8,220 nt of DNA from assembly GCA_002292945.1 (NCBI GenBank), contig DBCG01000012.1, forward strand, positions 5,077 through 13,296, written 5' to 3'. This document shows, piece after piece, positions 1 through 6,262 of this stretch; positions within the stretch are counted from its first letter, which is position 1, and every line of letters starts with the position of its first letter. Position numbers and translations under genes: made by a program. The notes below the pieces were generated by a model that saw only the letters and a program-made list of their open reading frames with translations, did no database searches and had not been told where the DNA came from. Source of the stretch: Proteobacteria bacterium UBA964 (GTDB lineage Bacteria > Pseudomonadota > Gammaproteobacteria > Steroidobacterales > Steroidobacteraceae).

Positions 1-3000
1 CAGGTACATGCCGTTGCCGGCCGCCGTACCGCCCGTCGGGATGAACTTGGCGGCGGTCGCGGTGCCCGCGCCCGTGACCGCGAGGTTCGTACCGTCGAAA
101 GTCAGTGCGCCGCCCGTGGTCAGCACCCGGCTGCCGTTGAGGAAAGCGACGCCGTTCGCGGTGCCGCCGTTCAAGGTCACGTTGCCCGAAGCCGTCAGCG
201 TCGACACCGTGGTCGCGCCGGAGACCGCCAGCGAACTGTTGAGCGTCGTCGCACCATTGACGCCCAGCGTGCCGCTGATCGAGGTGTTGCCGGCGCTGAG
301 CGCCCCGAGCGTCGAGACGCCCGTGACATTCAGCGTGCCGCCGAAGACGCCGTTGCCAGAGGCCGTCAGCGCCGTGGTGTTGACGCCGCCGTTCGCGGTC
401 ACGAGGCCGGTGAAGATGGAGGTGCCGCCGACCGCGAGGCTGCCGTTGAGCGTGGTCGCGCCACCGACAACGAGCGCGCCGTTGAGCGCACTGTCGACCC
501 GGACGCGCAGGCCACCGTTCACATCGAGCATCGCCGTGGGCGCCGTCGTGTTGATGCCGACGAAGCCCGCGTTGGCGCCCGTACCGAGGATGCGGATGCG
601 GTCGGCGTTGTTGGTGCGGATGGCGAGGTCCGCCGCGTCACGGGTGCCGACGAAATTGTTGGTCGGGTTGGTGCCGGTGTTGCCGGTGATCGCCCAGGCC
701 GTCGCGCCCACCAGGGTCGCGGTCGAGACCTGCGACAGCAGCCCTGCCGAATCCGACATCACCACGCGATCGAGGCCGGTGAGATCGGTACGCGCCGCGC
801 CACCCAGCGAAGCGACCGTGGCGCTGCCCGTGACGCCCAGGTTGCCGCCGAAGCTGCCGCTGCCCGAGGCGTTGAGGTTGGTGGTGCTGATGCCGCCCGC
901 GGCGGTCAGCAGCCCGGTCACGCCGAGCGTGTTGTTGATCTGCGAGACGCCGCCCACGGTCAAGGCGTTGGCGAGCGTGGTGGCGCCGGTCACGCTCAGG
1001 GTGTTGTTGAGGGTCGAAGCGCCGGCGACCGTCAGCGTGTCACCCAAGGTGGTGGCACCGGTCACGCCGAGCGTACCGCCGAAGCTGCCCGTGCCGCTCG
1101 CCACCAGGTTGGTGGTGTTGATACCGCCGCTCGCCGTCACCAACCCCGTCACGCCCAAAGTATTGTTGATCGCCGAGGCGCCGGCGACGGTGAGCGTGTT
1201 GCCGAGGACGGTCTCGCCACCGACCGTGAGCGCCCCGCCGACATCGGCGGCACCCGTGACGCCGAAGGAGCCGGTGAGGTCGAGGGTGCGCACCGGGATC
1301 ATGCCGATACCGACACGGCCATTCTGATCGATGCGCAGGCGCTCGGTGTTGGCGGTGCTGAAGGCCAGCGTGTCGGCCCCCGGCAGGAACATGCCGTTAC
1401 CCGCCGCGGTGCCGCCCGTCGCGATGAACTTGGTGGCAGTGGCCGTGCCGGCGACGGTCACCGTATTGCCGAACGTCGCGGCGAGCGCGGCGTTGAAGGT
1501 GCCGTTCACATCGAGCATCGCGGTCGGATTGGCTTGGTTGATGCCGACGCTGCCGCCCGTGGTGATGCGCAGACGCTCGAGACCTTCCGTACGCGCGACA
1601 ATCGGGCCGCCCGAGGCCTGCAGCGTAAGGGTGCCGGCGCTCGCGGCGATCTGCAGCGCGGAACCGGTGACGAGCGGCGTCGTCACGCGATTGTTGGCGG
1701 TGAGGTTGGTGAACACGCCGGTCGAAGGCGTGAGGTTGCCGATCGCCGTATCGTTGATCGTGCCGCCGCCGATCGCGACGTTGTTGGTCTGGAACTGGCC
1801 GCCGGCGGTGAGGATCGCGCGGACGCGGTTACCGGTCACGAACCGCAGGTCGACCGGCGTCGCCTCGTCGATCGTGCCGAGGAAGTTCGTGCCGGCGGTC
1901 GGGACCGCACCCAACACGCCACCGCTCGTGGTCGCGTTGTTGCCGAGGAGCGTCCAGCCCGAACTCGCCGTCAGCGGGTTGATCCACTGCAACAGCCCGC
2001 CGCCGTTGGTCGCGAGGACATTGCCGTTGCCGCCATCGGCCGCCGGCAGCGTCCAGACGAGGTTGGCACCGATGGCATCGGGCGCCTTGAAGCCGACATA
2101 GGTGGTGCCGGAGAGACCTGCGAAGCGAAGTTCGTTGGTGTTGCCGGCCGAGCTCCCAAAAGGAAGGAGCGTGATCGAGCCATTGGCATTGGCCGTGAGG
2201 ACGTTGCTGCCGTTGCCGCGTACGATTCGCAGCAGATCGGCGGATTGGGTGGCGCTGTTACCGCGGACGATCAGACCAACCGTCGTGTCGGCGCCGGTGT
2301 TGACCTGCAAGGCGGCATCGACCGTGGCGCCGGTGTTGAGGCCGACGCGGCCCGCCGAGGTGATACGCAGGCGCTCAAAGCCGTTGGTGCTGGCGGTGAT
2401 CGTCCCGGCGACGCCCGTCGCCGAGAGCGCGAGCGTCCCGGCATTGGTGAGCAGCGGCGTGGTGACCGAGGTGGTGGCGGCGAGCGCCGTGGTGTTGACG
2501 CCGCTGCTGGCCGTCACGAGACCCGTGAGCTGGCTCGTACCGTTGACGGTGAGGTTGCCGCCGATCGTGGCGTTACCCGAGGTGGTGAGGGTGGTGGTCT
2601 GGGTGCCGCCGTTCGCTCGCAGCAGGCCCGCGATGGTGACCGCGTTGCCGAAGGTCGCCGCGTTGGTGACCGCGAGCGTGCTGTTGAGGGTGGTGGCGCC
2701 GACCACATTGAGCGTGCTGCCGAAATTGGCGGCGCCGGTCGCCCCGAAGGTCCCGGTGACATCCAGCGTCCGAGCCGGGTTGGTCATGCCGATGCCGACG
2801 AGGCCAGCGCTGGTGATGCGCAGACGCTCCGAGCCGTTGGTGCTGGCGGTGAGGGTGCCGGTCGCACCGGTCGCGTTCAGCGCCAGCGTGCCCGCGTTGG
2901 TCACCGACGGCGTGGCCACGCCGCCGTTGGCGGTGAGCAGGTTGGTGACGGTGACGGTGTTGTCGAAGGTGGCGGCGCCGCGGGCGCGCAGCGTCCCGTC

Positions 3001-4719
3001 GACATCGAGTCGAGCGGTGGGGGCGAGCGTGTTGATGCCGACGAAGCCGGCGTTGGCACCTGAGCCGAGGATGCGCATCCGCTCAAGGTTGGCGGTGCGG
3101 ATCGCGAGGTCTTGAGCGTCGATGGTGCCGACGAAATTGGTGGCGGGGTTGGTGCCCGTGTTGCCACCGAGCGCCCAGGCGGTGGCGCCGATGAGCGCGC
3201 CCGTCGACACCTGCGAAAGAAGACCGGTATCGGCAGAGACGACGACCCGATCGATGCCGTCGAGCGTGGTCGCCGCCGCGCCGCCGAGCGACTTCATGGA
3301 GACGGTGCCGTTCGATGCGATCAACACCTGATCGGTCAGCGTCTCGCCGACGAAGTTCTGCACGCGGAAGAGCGGGGTCGCCTGGCCAGACGGCCCCTGG
3401 ATCGAGAGCGACCCGCCAGTAAGAGAGCCGATCGACGCGCTGCCCGTCGAGATCAGCCCTCCGGTCACATTGAGCGGGCCGACGGTCAATTCGCCGCCGG
3501 CGCTGAGGATCGCCCGCACCTTGCCGTTGGTGGCGAGGCGCAGGTCCGTCTCGTCATTCGTGCCGATGTAGTTCGAGGTGACGGTCGGCGCCTGGCCGAT
3601 GTTGCCGCCGCTCGTCGTGCCCAAGTTGCCCGCCAAGGCCCAGGAGAAGCTGCCAACCGCCGTCTGCAAGTCGGTGGTGTTGTCGAAGCCAGTGACGCGG
3701 CCGAAGCTGTCGATGATCGGCACCGGAATGACGGTGCCGTTGATCACCGGCGACGACGACTGCGTAACGGGCTGGAGGCCGACGCTGATGTTACCGGGGG
3801 CGGCACCGTCACCGTTGGTCACGACCAGCGTGTCGGTTGCGTCGGGGGTGACGGCGAAAGTGCCGACCTCTCCGCCGGTCGCACGAAGCGGACCGTTCAG
3901 GCCGACGATGCGCAATTCATTGGTCGTGAGCCGCGTCAGGGTCAGCGTGTCCGGTAAGCCATCGCCGTCAGTGTCGGCGAATCCCGAAGCGTCTTCCCAT
4001 TGCGAGCCGCTCCAGCGCCAGATCCGGTTGGACGATTCAACGAACCGGAGTTCGCCGATCGCGATCTCGTCGGTGGGCGTCAGGTCCGGATCGAGCAGCG
4101 TATCGGTGTCGACCACGGACAACACCTTGGTGACCGCATTGCCGAGGATGTAGTTGACCGACGCGAAGGCGACATAGTCGTCACCGTTGGCACCGCTCTC
4201 GCGCACACCGTCTGTCCGGGTGTGACCGGGGGGTTGAAGTATGTCCGCGCAAAGGGTCTGGAATTCTCCGTCGAGGCCCGGCCAGATGACGGCATAGACG
4301 ATCGACGTGCCGACGGCGGGGATGCCGCCCTTGCCGCGGGCGCAGTAGCCGAGCGGCGTGTCGAATTCATCGGTGCGCGCGACGCCGAGGCTCGCTGGCA
4401 GGAAGCCGCCACGCTGGGTGTTCCCCGGCCCGCCACCGTCCGGACCAAAGAAGAGCTTGCCATTGGTGTTCTTCCACCTGCCGTCATCCTCGATCGGTCC
4501 GCCAGCAGCCGGAAAGTCGGGCGGGGTCAGCAAATATTTCGCCACCAGCACATCGACCGCGATGCGGGTGTTGCGCTGGCCTTGGCGGATCTTGTCCAGG
4601 CGCCCTTCGAGGTTCGACTGGGTGACGGCCTGCGCCTGCAGGGGCACCGCGCTGAGTACGGTCAACGCGAGCGCGCCGAGGAGCGCGGCGATCATCGTGA
4701 CAGTGCGTGAACGGTTCAT
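1..4719 (-). CDS. Giant secreted repeat fibre/adhesin, S74-type tail-fibre-like (partial, C-terminus missing)
   Basis: The frame is uninterrupted for 1573 codons and runs off the window at base 1, so the C-terminus is missing. The chosen ATG lies 5 bases after the TGA of the upstream pilin-like gene, with a G-run about 9 bases before it; an in-frame GTG at 4728 overlaps that TGA and is an alternative. Residues 1-31 form a Sec signal peptide (MNRSR, hydrophobic core, then LQAQA, likely cut before VTQ). Residues 32-230 are non-repetitive, with the only two cysteines I see (C126, C157) and a pilin-like motif set. Residues about 247-255 hold DTDGDGLPD, a calcium-binding type loop. From about residue 260 the protein is Gly/Thr/Asn/Val/Ala-rich, with ERLRI..GxVGIG..P..LDV units, WxLxGN..NFxGTxD units and 12-residue repeats. 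This vocabulary is typical of fibre proteins ending in a Peptidase_S74 chaperone that trimerises and self-cleaves. A role as a surface or pilus-associated adhesin is inferred; substrate unknown. Confidence 0.93.
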   Translation of the reverse strand, partial: MNRSRTVTMIAALLGALALTVLSAVPLQAQAVTQSNLEGRLDKIRQGQRNTRIAVDVLVAKYLLTPPDFPAAGGPIEDDGRWKNTNGKLFFGPDGGGPGNTQRGGFLPASLGVARTDEFDTPLGYCARGKGGIPAVGTSIVYAVIWPGLDGEFQTLCADILQPPGHTRTDGVRESGANGDDYVAFASVNYILGNAVTKVLSVVDTDTLLDPDLTPTDEIAIGELRFVESSNRIWRWSGSQWEDASGFADTDGDGLPDTLTLTRLTTNELRIVGLNGPLRATGGEVGTFAVTPDATDTLVVTNGDGAAPGNISVGLQPVTQSSSPVINGTVIPVPIIDSFGRVTGFDNTTDLQTAVGSFSWALAGNLGTTSGGNIGQAPTVTSNYIGTNDETDLRLATNGKVRAILSAGGELTVGPLNVTGGLISTGSASIGSLTGGSLSIQGPSGQATPLFRVQNFVGETLTDQVLIASNGTVSMKSLGGAAATTLDGIDRVVVSADTGLLSQVSTGALIGATAWALGGNTGTNPATNFVGTIDAQDLAIRTANLERMRILGSGANAGFVGINTLAPTARLDVDGTLRARGAATFDNTVTVTNLLTANGGVATPSVTNAGTLALNATGATGTLTASTNGSERLRITSAGLVGIGMTNPARTLDVTGTFGATGAANFGSTLNVVGATTLNSTLAVTNAATFGNAVTIAGLLRANGGTQTTTLTTSGNATIGGNLTVNGTSQLTGLVTASSGVNTTALAATTSVTTPLLTNAGTLALSATGVAGTITASTNGFERLRITSAGRVGLNTGATVDAALQVNTGADTTVGLIVRGNSATQSADLLRIVRGNGSNVLTANANGSITLLPFGSSAGNTNELRFAGLSGTTYVGFKAPDAIGANLVWTLPAADGGNGNVLATNGGGLLQWINPLTASSGWTLLGNNATTSGGVLGAVPTAGTNFLGTIDEATPVDLRFVTGNRVRAILTAGGQFQTNNVAIGGGTINDTAIGNLTPSTGVFTNLTANNRVTTPLVTGSALQIAASAGTLTLQASGGPIVARTEGLERLRITTGGSVGINQANPTAMLDVNGTFNAALAATFGNTVTVAGTATATKFIATGGTAAGNGMFLPGADTLAFSTANTERLRIDQNGRVGIGMIPVRTLDLTGSFGVTGAADVGGALTVGGETVLGNTLTVAGASAINNTLGVTGLVTASGGINTTNLVASGTGSFGGTLGVTGATTLGDTLTVAGASTLNNTLSVTGATTLANALTVGGVSQINNTLGVTGLLTAAGGISTTNLNASGSGSFGGNLGVTGSATVASLGGAARTDLTGLDRVVMSDSAGLLSQVSTATLVGATAWAITGNTGTNPTNNFVGTRDAADLAIRTNNADRIRILGTGANAGFVGINTTAPTAMLDVNGGLRVRVDSALNGALVVGGATTLNGSLAVGGTSIFTGLVTANGGVNTTALTASGNGVFGGTLNVTGVSTLGALSAGNTSISGTLGVNGATTLNSSLAVSGATTVSTLTASGNVTLNGGTANGVAFLNGSRVLTTGGALTFDGTNLAVTGAGTATAAKFIPTGGTAAGNGMYL
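499..810 (-). repeat. Long internal repeat of the fibre gene, copy A (104 codons)
   Basis: This is the gap-free counterpart of 2980-3291. In reading direction it begins SLGGAARTD, has LLSQVST, ATAWAI.GNTGTNP, NNFVGTRD and RIRILGTGANAGFVGINT, and ends with PTAMLDVNGGLRVR. Protein identity to the other copy is high by eye, most strongly in LLSQVST, TGTNP and GANAGFVGINT. The position after a 12-residue repeat array (826-1251) differs from the setting of copy B, so the module seems to have been duplicated as a block within the fibre. Confidence 0.85.
826..1251 (-). repeat. Array of 12-residue (36-bp) fibre repeats with two 123-bp higher-order copies
   Basis: Read on the minus strand from 1251, the protein falls into 12-residue units: AADVGGALTVGG, ETVLGNTLTVAG, ASAINNTLGVTG, then after a linker ATTLGDTLTVAG, ASTLNNTLSVTG, ATTLANALTVGG and VSQINNTLGVTG. 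The consensus is roughly x-[ST]-x-[LIV]-x-[NGD]-[TA]-L-x-V-x-G. Each run ends in the same linker, which has the form L-x-T-A-x-G-G-I-x-T-T-N followed by LxASGxGSFGGxLGVTG. The blocks 1057-1179 and 826-948 are therefore 123-bp copies 231 bases apart. A regular strand-turn period of this kind fits a trimeric beta-structured fibre shaft; that is inferred. Confidence 0.85.
1798..1956 (-). repeat. W-GN-GT module of the fibre, distal copy
   Basis: This 53-codon unit starts at Trp922 with WTLLGNNATTSGG, continues with TNFLGTIDEATPVDLRF and ends VRAILTAGG. It pairs with 3493-3642, including the shared TTSGG and VRAIL.AGG. Just before it, at about 1976-2060, lies the segment WTLPAADGGNGNVLATNGGG followed by LLQWIN. 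That is the characteristic 'LPxADGxxGxVLxTNGxGxLxW' phrase of S74-type fibre proteins and strengthens the family call. Confidence 0.75.
2330..2455 (-). repeat. TNAGTLAL / ERLRITSAG repeat, copy 2 (diverged)
   Basis: This is the second copy of the unit at 2755-2910. It has TNAGTLALSATG, a GTITASTNGF stretch, ERLRITSAGRVGLNT and then VDAALQVNTGAD in place of the usual P..LDVTG ending. The divergence at the end marks a junction to a different segment, where VGLIVRG and LLRIVRGNGSNVL follow. It is part of the mosaic construction of the fibre. Confidence 0.75.
2755..2910 (-). repeat. TNAGTLAL / ERLRITSAG-VGIG repeat, copy 1
   Basis: In reading order this unit has TNAGTLALNATGATGTLTAS, then TNGSERLRITSAG, LVGIGMTNP and ARTLDVTG. 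The same order recurs at about 2330-2455, where the VGIG segment has diverged to VGLNT. Shorter ERLRI..GxVGI versions occur at about 1500-1583 and 1264-1347. At DNA level the plus-strand run gccgttggtgctggcggtga is shared by this copy and the 2330-2455 copy. These are the classic 'ERMRI..xGNVGIGTTxP..xLDV' type segments of fibre proteins. Confidence 0.8.
2980..3291 (-). repeat. Long internal repeat of the fibre gene, copy B (104 codons)
   Basis: This module aligns without gaps to 499-810, offset 2481 bases (827 codons). It starts at SLGGAA, runs through LLSQVST, ATAWAL.GNTGTNP, NFVGT and the LAIRT / RMRILG strand, and ends at GFVGINT..PTARLDVDGTLRAR. The two copies share exact runs such as TTGATGCCGACGAAGCC on the plus strand (from 3032 and from 551) and are clearly related along their whole length. 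Both copies combine a W-GN-GT segment with a VGIN..P..LDV segment, the usual pairing in S74-type fibre proteins. Confidence 0.85.
3493..3642 (-). repeat. W-GN-GT module of the fibre, proximal copy
   Basis: This 50-codon unit starts at Trp360. It shows WALAGNLGTTSGG, then NYIGTNDETDLRLAT and VRAILSAGG. It is most similar to 1798-1956 and more distantly to the W-GN-GT portions of the two 104-codon repeats, giving four related copies in the part of the protein that is visible. Related segments (WxLxGNxGTxxxxNFxGTxD) are common in bacterial fibre proteins that end in the S74 chaperone. Confidence 0.75.
4060..4470 (-). other. Non-repetitive N-terminal region of the fibre, pilin/pseudopilin-like motifs
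   Basis: After the signal peptide, a predicted helical stretch (about residues 35-62, containing LEGRLDKIRQGQ) precedes a globular region. Visible here are DTPLGYC (C126), a hydrophobic strand VYAVIWPGLDGEF, a second cysteine (C157) and then NGDDYVAF. The order 'D-x-P-x-G-Y ... G-x-D-G ... GDD' recalls the C-terminal beta region of GspG-like pseudopilins and minor pilins (DPWGxPYxY ... GaDGxxG ... DD). However, the protein begins with an ordinary signal peptide and not a prepilin leader. The two cysteines would form a disulfide in the periplasm. Homology to pilins is an inference from motif order only; a structure prediction would decide it. Confidence 0.4.
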
Positions 4720-4724
4720 CAGGA

Positions 4725-5351
4725 TCACGCCCCCCGCGACGCGAGGAAGAACCGCAGCCGCCGCGCGCCGTCCACCGTCGCGACTTCGATGTCCGGACCG
4801 GAGGCGCCGATCTGGATCCGGTTGAGCACGGCGGCGCCCGACGGCGAGGAGACCGAGGTCTCGACCCACACAGCCTCGGGGCCTCTTGCAGCGTCATAGG
4901 TGTTGAAATTATTGACGTAGACGAACGGCGTGAAGCCGCGTGGAGGAGTCGGCGGGAACACCCCGGCTGAACCGTCGAAGAGACCGATGGCAGGCTCCGC
5001 ACCTTGGGGGCACTGCAACTGCGCGAGCGGTGTCGGCTCGCCGGGGGTGGCCTCAGGCGGGAACGCGATGTCGGTGGCACCGTCTCCGGCGCCGAGCAGC
5101 GCCGAGCAGGTGATGACCTGGACGCGGACATTCTGCAGATTTTCTTTGATGCGGATCACGCCGTCGTTGACCCATCTCGTATCGGCTTCGGCGTCGTTGA
5201 TGCGGCTGAGGACAGCCGTCACGATGCCCAGGACCAGGAGTGCGAAGAGGATGTAGCCCATGATGAAGCCGCGCGCGGGTGCGCCCGTCCGACCGACGCG
5301 ACGGAGGCGTCGGGCGGGGGTCGCATCTGTCGCGCTGCGTGCGAACATCAT
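4725..5351 (-). CDS. Type IV pilin-like protein 2 (no Glu5), 208 aa
   Basis: This looks like a membrane-anchored type IV pilin-like subunit, probably minor. A basic 28-residue leader ending APARG precedes FIMGYILFALLVLGIVTAVL, so a prepilin peptidase could cut after Gly28. The mature protein would start with Phe, as in class III signal peptides. Mature position 5 is Tyr, where canonical pilins have Glu. The hydrophobic helix (about 29-49) continues into a charged helix (ADTRW...VIRIKENLQNVRVQVI). C82 and C114 are the only cysteines and could form a disulfide. The first of two tandem ATGs is chosen, with GAGGGA at 5355-5360 as ribosome-binding site. The helix matches the upstream pilin-like protein (GFIxGxILFAL ... 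SxxN...ADT...VN), so the two look paralogous. The gene sits directly before the giant fibre gene, which suggests a joint role. A non-pilin type II membrane protein is the alternative. Confidence 0.8.
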   Translation of the reverse strand: MMFARSATDATPARRLRRVGRTGAPARGFIMGYILFALLVLGIVTAVLSRINDAEADTRWVNDGVIRIKENLQNVRVQVITCSALLGAGDGATDIAFPPEATPGEPTPLAQLQCPQGAEPAIGLFDGSAGVFPPTPPRGFTPFVYVNNFNTYDAARGPEAVWVETSVSSPSGAAVLNRIQIGASGPDIEVATVDGARRLRFFLASRGA

Positions 5352-5371
5352 CGGTCCCTCAGTGGGCGGAT

Positions 5372-5404
5372 GACCCCGCGCCCTGGAGATCAGAGCGCGG
5401 GGTC
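5372..5404 (-). promoter_or_regulatory. GC-rich hairpin upstream of pilin-like gene 2
   Basis: A perfect 10-bp stem (gaccccgcgc at 5372-5381 with gcgcggggtc at 5395-5404) continues after one mismatch with three more pairs around the loop gagat. It ends 11 bases upstream of the GAGGGA ribosome-binding site of pilin-like gene 2. A weaker alternative stem (5396-5400 with 5405-5409) would exclude it. It may protect the downstream transcript end after processing, or attenuate; no T-run follows. Confidence 0.6.
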
Positions 5405-5418
5405 CCGCGATTCAAGTC

Positions 5419-5448
5419 GCCGGGGTGGACGAAAACGGCCACCCCGGC
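5419..5448 (-). promoter_or_regulatory. GC-rich hairpin after pilin-like gene 1
   Basis: A perfect 10-bp inverted repeat (gccggggtgg at 5419-5428 with ccaccccggc at 5439-5448) encloses a 10-base loop. It lies 21 bases past the pilin 1 stop. No T-run follows in the direction of transcription, so it is not a classical intrinsic terminator. An mRNA-stabilising 3' structure or a partial terminator lowering downstream expression would fit. Confidence 0.6.
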
Positions 5449-5469
5449 CTCAATCAAGCGATGGTCAAA

Positions 5470-6147
5470 TCAAGGAGTCGCCGGTGCGATGGCATCCGTC
5501 GCAACGACGCGGAAATAGGTCCCCGCCGACGAGTTAGTCCCAAAGCAACCCTCGCGCCATTCGCCGGGCGCAGCGGTAAGATCGGCCGGCAAGTCCGCCG
5601 TGACGAGCACGCTGTTCGCGGTGACATTGATGCGCTTGCAGACATCGGGCTTCAAGCCAGGGATTTGGATGATCGCTTCCCGGTTGGAACTACCGGCACC
5701 GGTCACAGCCTTGGACACCCAGTTCCCTGTGGCGCCCGTACCCACACCGTCGGAGCCGGTGAACGGCTGCGTCGTAGCGGCAGTGTTCAATGCGGTCGGT
5801 GGGAACTGCGGACGCACCACATACTTGAGGTTGGAATCAAAAAGATTCAGCGCGGTTGCGGAACTGGCGGTCTGATTAAGCAGAACACCCGATGACGTCA
5901 GATTTTCCGGAGCGAGCCCGTCCGCGATCGCGCGGTTGACGCCGGTCTGGATATCATTGCCGACCTTCAGCACGAAGGACGCGTTGACCCGAGCCTGCTC
6001 GGTGTCGGCGCTGCTCTGCGAATCCCGGTTGGCCAGCGAGAACGCCGCCACGACGACCGCGATGATGACCAGTGCGAAGAGGATCGCACCCTGAATGAAA
6101 CCGCCCTGACGGCGGCGCGGCGCGAAGCCACTGCTACACATTTTCAT
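5470..6147 (-). CDS. Type IV pilin-like protein 1 (no Glu5), possible major pilin, 225 aa
   Basis: A short basic leader ending RRRQGG precedes FIQGAILFALVIIAVVVAAFSLAN. The prepilin-type cleavage site would be after Gly16, but mature position 5 is Ala and not Glu. The hydrophobic helix (17-38) continues into a polar helix (DTEQARVN...VLKVGNDIQTGV). The C-terminal part has C170 and C201, about 30 residues apart and near the end, like the disulfide-bounded D region of type IV pilins. The context IPGLKPDVCKRIN around C170 resembles the proline-preceded first cysteine of type IVb pilins. ATG at 6147 is chosen because AGGAG lies at 6155-6159, 7 bases upstream; ATG two codons later is possible. Its own strong ribosome-binding site and the hairpins after it suggest a higher level than the next gene. 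'Major pilin' is an inference; a minor pilin or pseudopilin is possible. Confidence 0.8.
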   Translation of the reverse strand: MKMCSSGFAPRRRQGGFIQGAILFALVIIAVVVAAFSLANRDSQSSADTEQARVNASFVLKVGNDIQTGVNRAIADGLAPENLTSSGVLLNQTASSATALNLFDSNLKYVVRPQFPPTALNTAATTQPFTGSDGVGTGATGNWVSKAVTGAGSSNREAIIQIPGLKPDVCKRINVTANSVLVTADLPADLTAAPGEWREGCFGTNSSAGTYFRVVATDAIAPATP

Positions 6148-6154
6148 CGTCTCT

Positions 6155-6159
6155 CTCCT
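6155..6159 (-). promoter_or_regulatory. Strong ribosome-binding site of pilin-like gene 1
   Basis: AGGAG, read on the minus strand, stands 7 bases before the ATG at 6147. It decides the start at MKMC over the ATG two codons later. It is the closest match to the consensus in the cluster, consistent with high expression of this pilin. Confidence 0.7.
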
Positions 6160-6174
6160 GCCCCGCCGAGGGGC
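6160..6174 (-). promoter_or_regulatory. Small hairpin abutting the ribosome-binding site of pilin-like gene 1
   Basis: A 5-bp stem (gcccc at 6160-6164 with ggggc at 6170-6174) with a 5-base loop directly abuts the AGGAG at 6155-6159. It sits at the end of the 115-bp gap 6148-6262, which otherwise shows no gene and no clear -35/-10 pair by eye. It may hold the ribosome-binding site open or mark a processed 5' end. It is short enough to be chance. Confidence 0.3.
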
Positions 6175-6262
6175 GTTGTTGTGGATCCCGACGCGTTCGA
6201 CACCCTGCGACGCCGGGGGTTCAACATCCGATCCGCGCAGCTCGGACCGTTGTTCAAAAACA

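Noticed and set aside
8..1327. 439-codon open frame on the plus strand, with further long plus-strand frames up to about 4825
   Set aside because: They lie opposite the fibre gene. GC-rich codons with few TTA, CTA or TCA leave the opposite strand open, and the deduced proteins are low-complexity (Pro/Val/Ala-rich or Arg/Gly-rich). The minus-strand frame shows a signal peptide and recognised motifs over its full length.
1..3700. CRISPR array or shufflon as explanation of the repeats
   Set aside because: Repeats are imperfect, translated in one continuous frame and in direct orientation. There are no constant repeats with unique spacers, and I saw no inverted recombination sites or recombinase gene.
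4484..5131. 215-codon minus-strand frame across the pilin 2 / fibre junction
   Set aside because: It is in a different frame from both recognisable genes, is Ser/Arg/Pro-rich, and has no ribosome-binding site or motif.
5396..5409. Alternative small stem next to the 10-bp hairpin, as an attenuator switch
   Set aside because: Only 5 bp with a 4-base loop against a 10-bp stem, and no leader peptide or T-run. The evidence is too weak.
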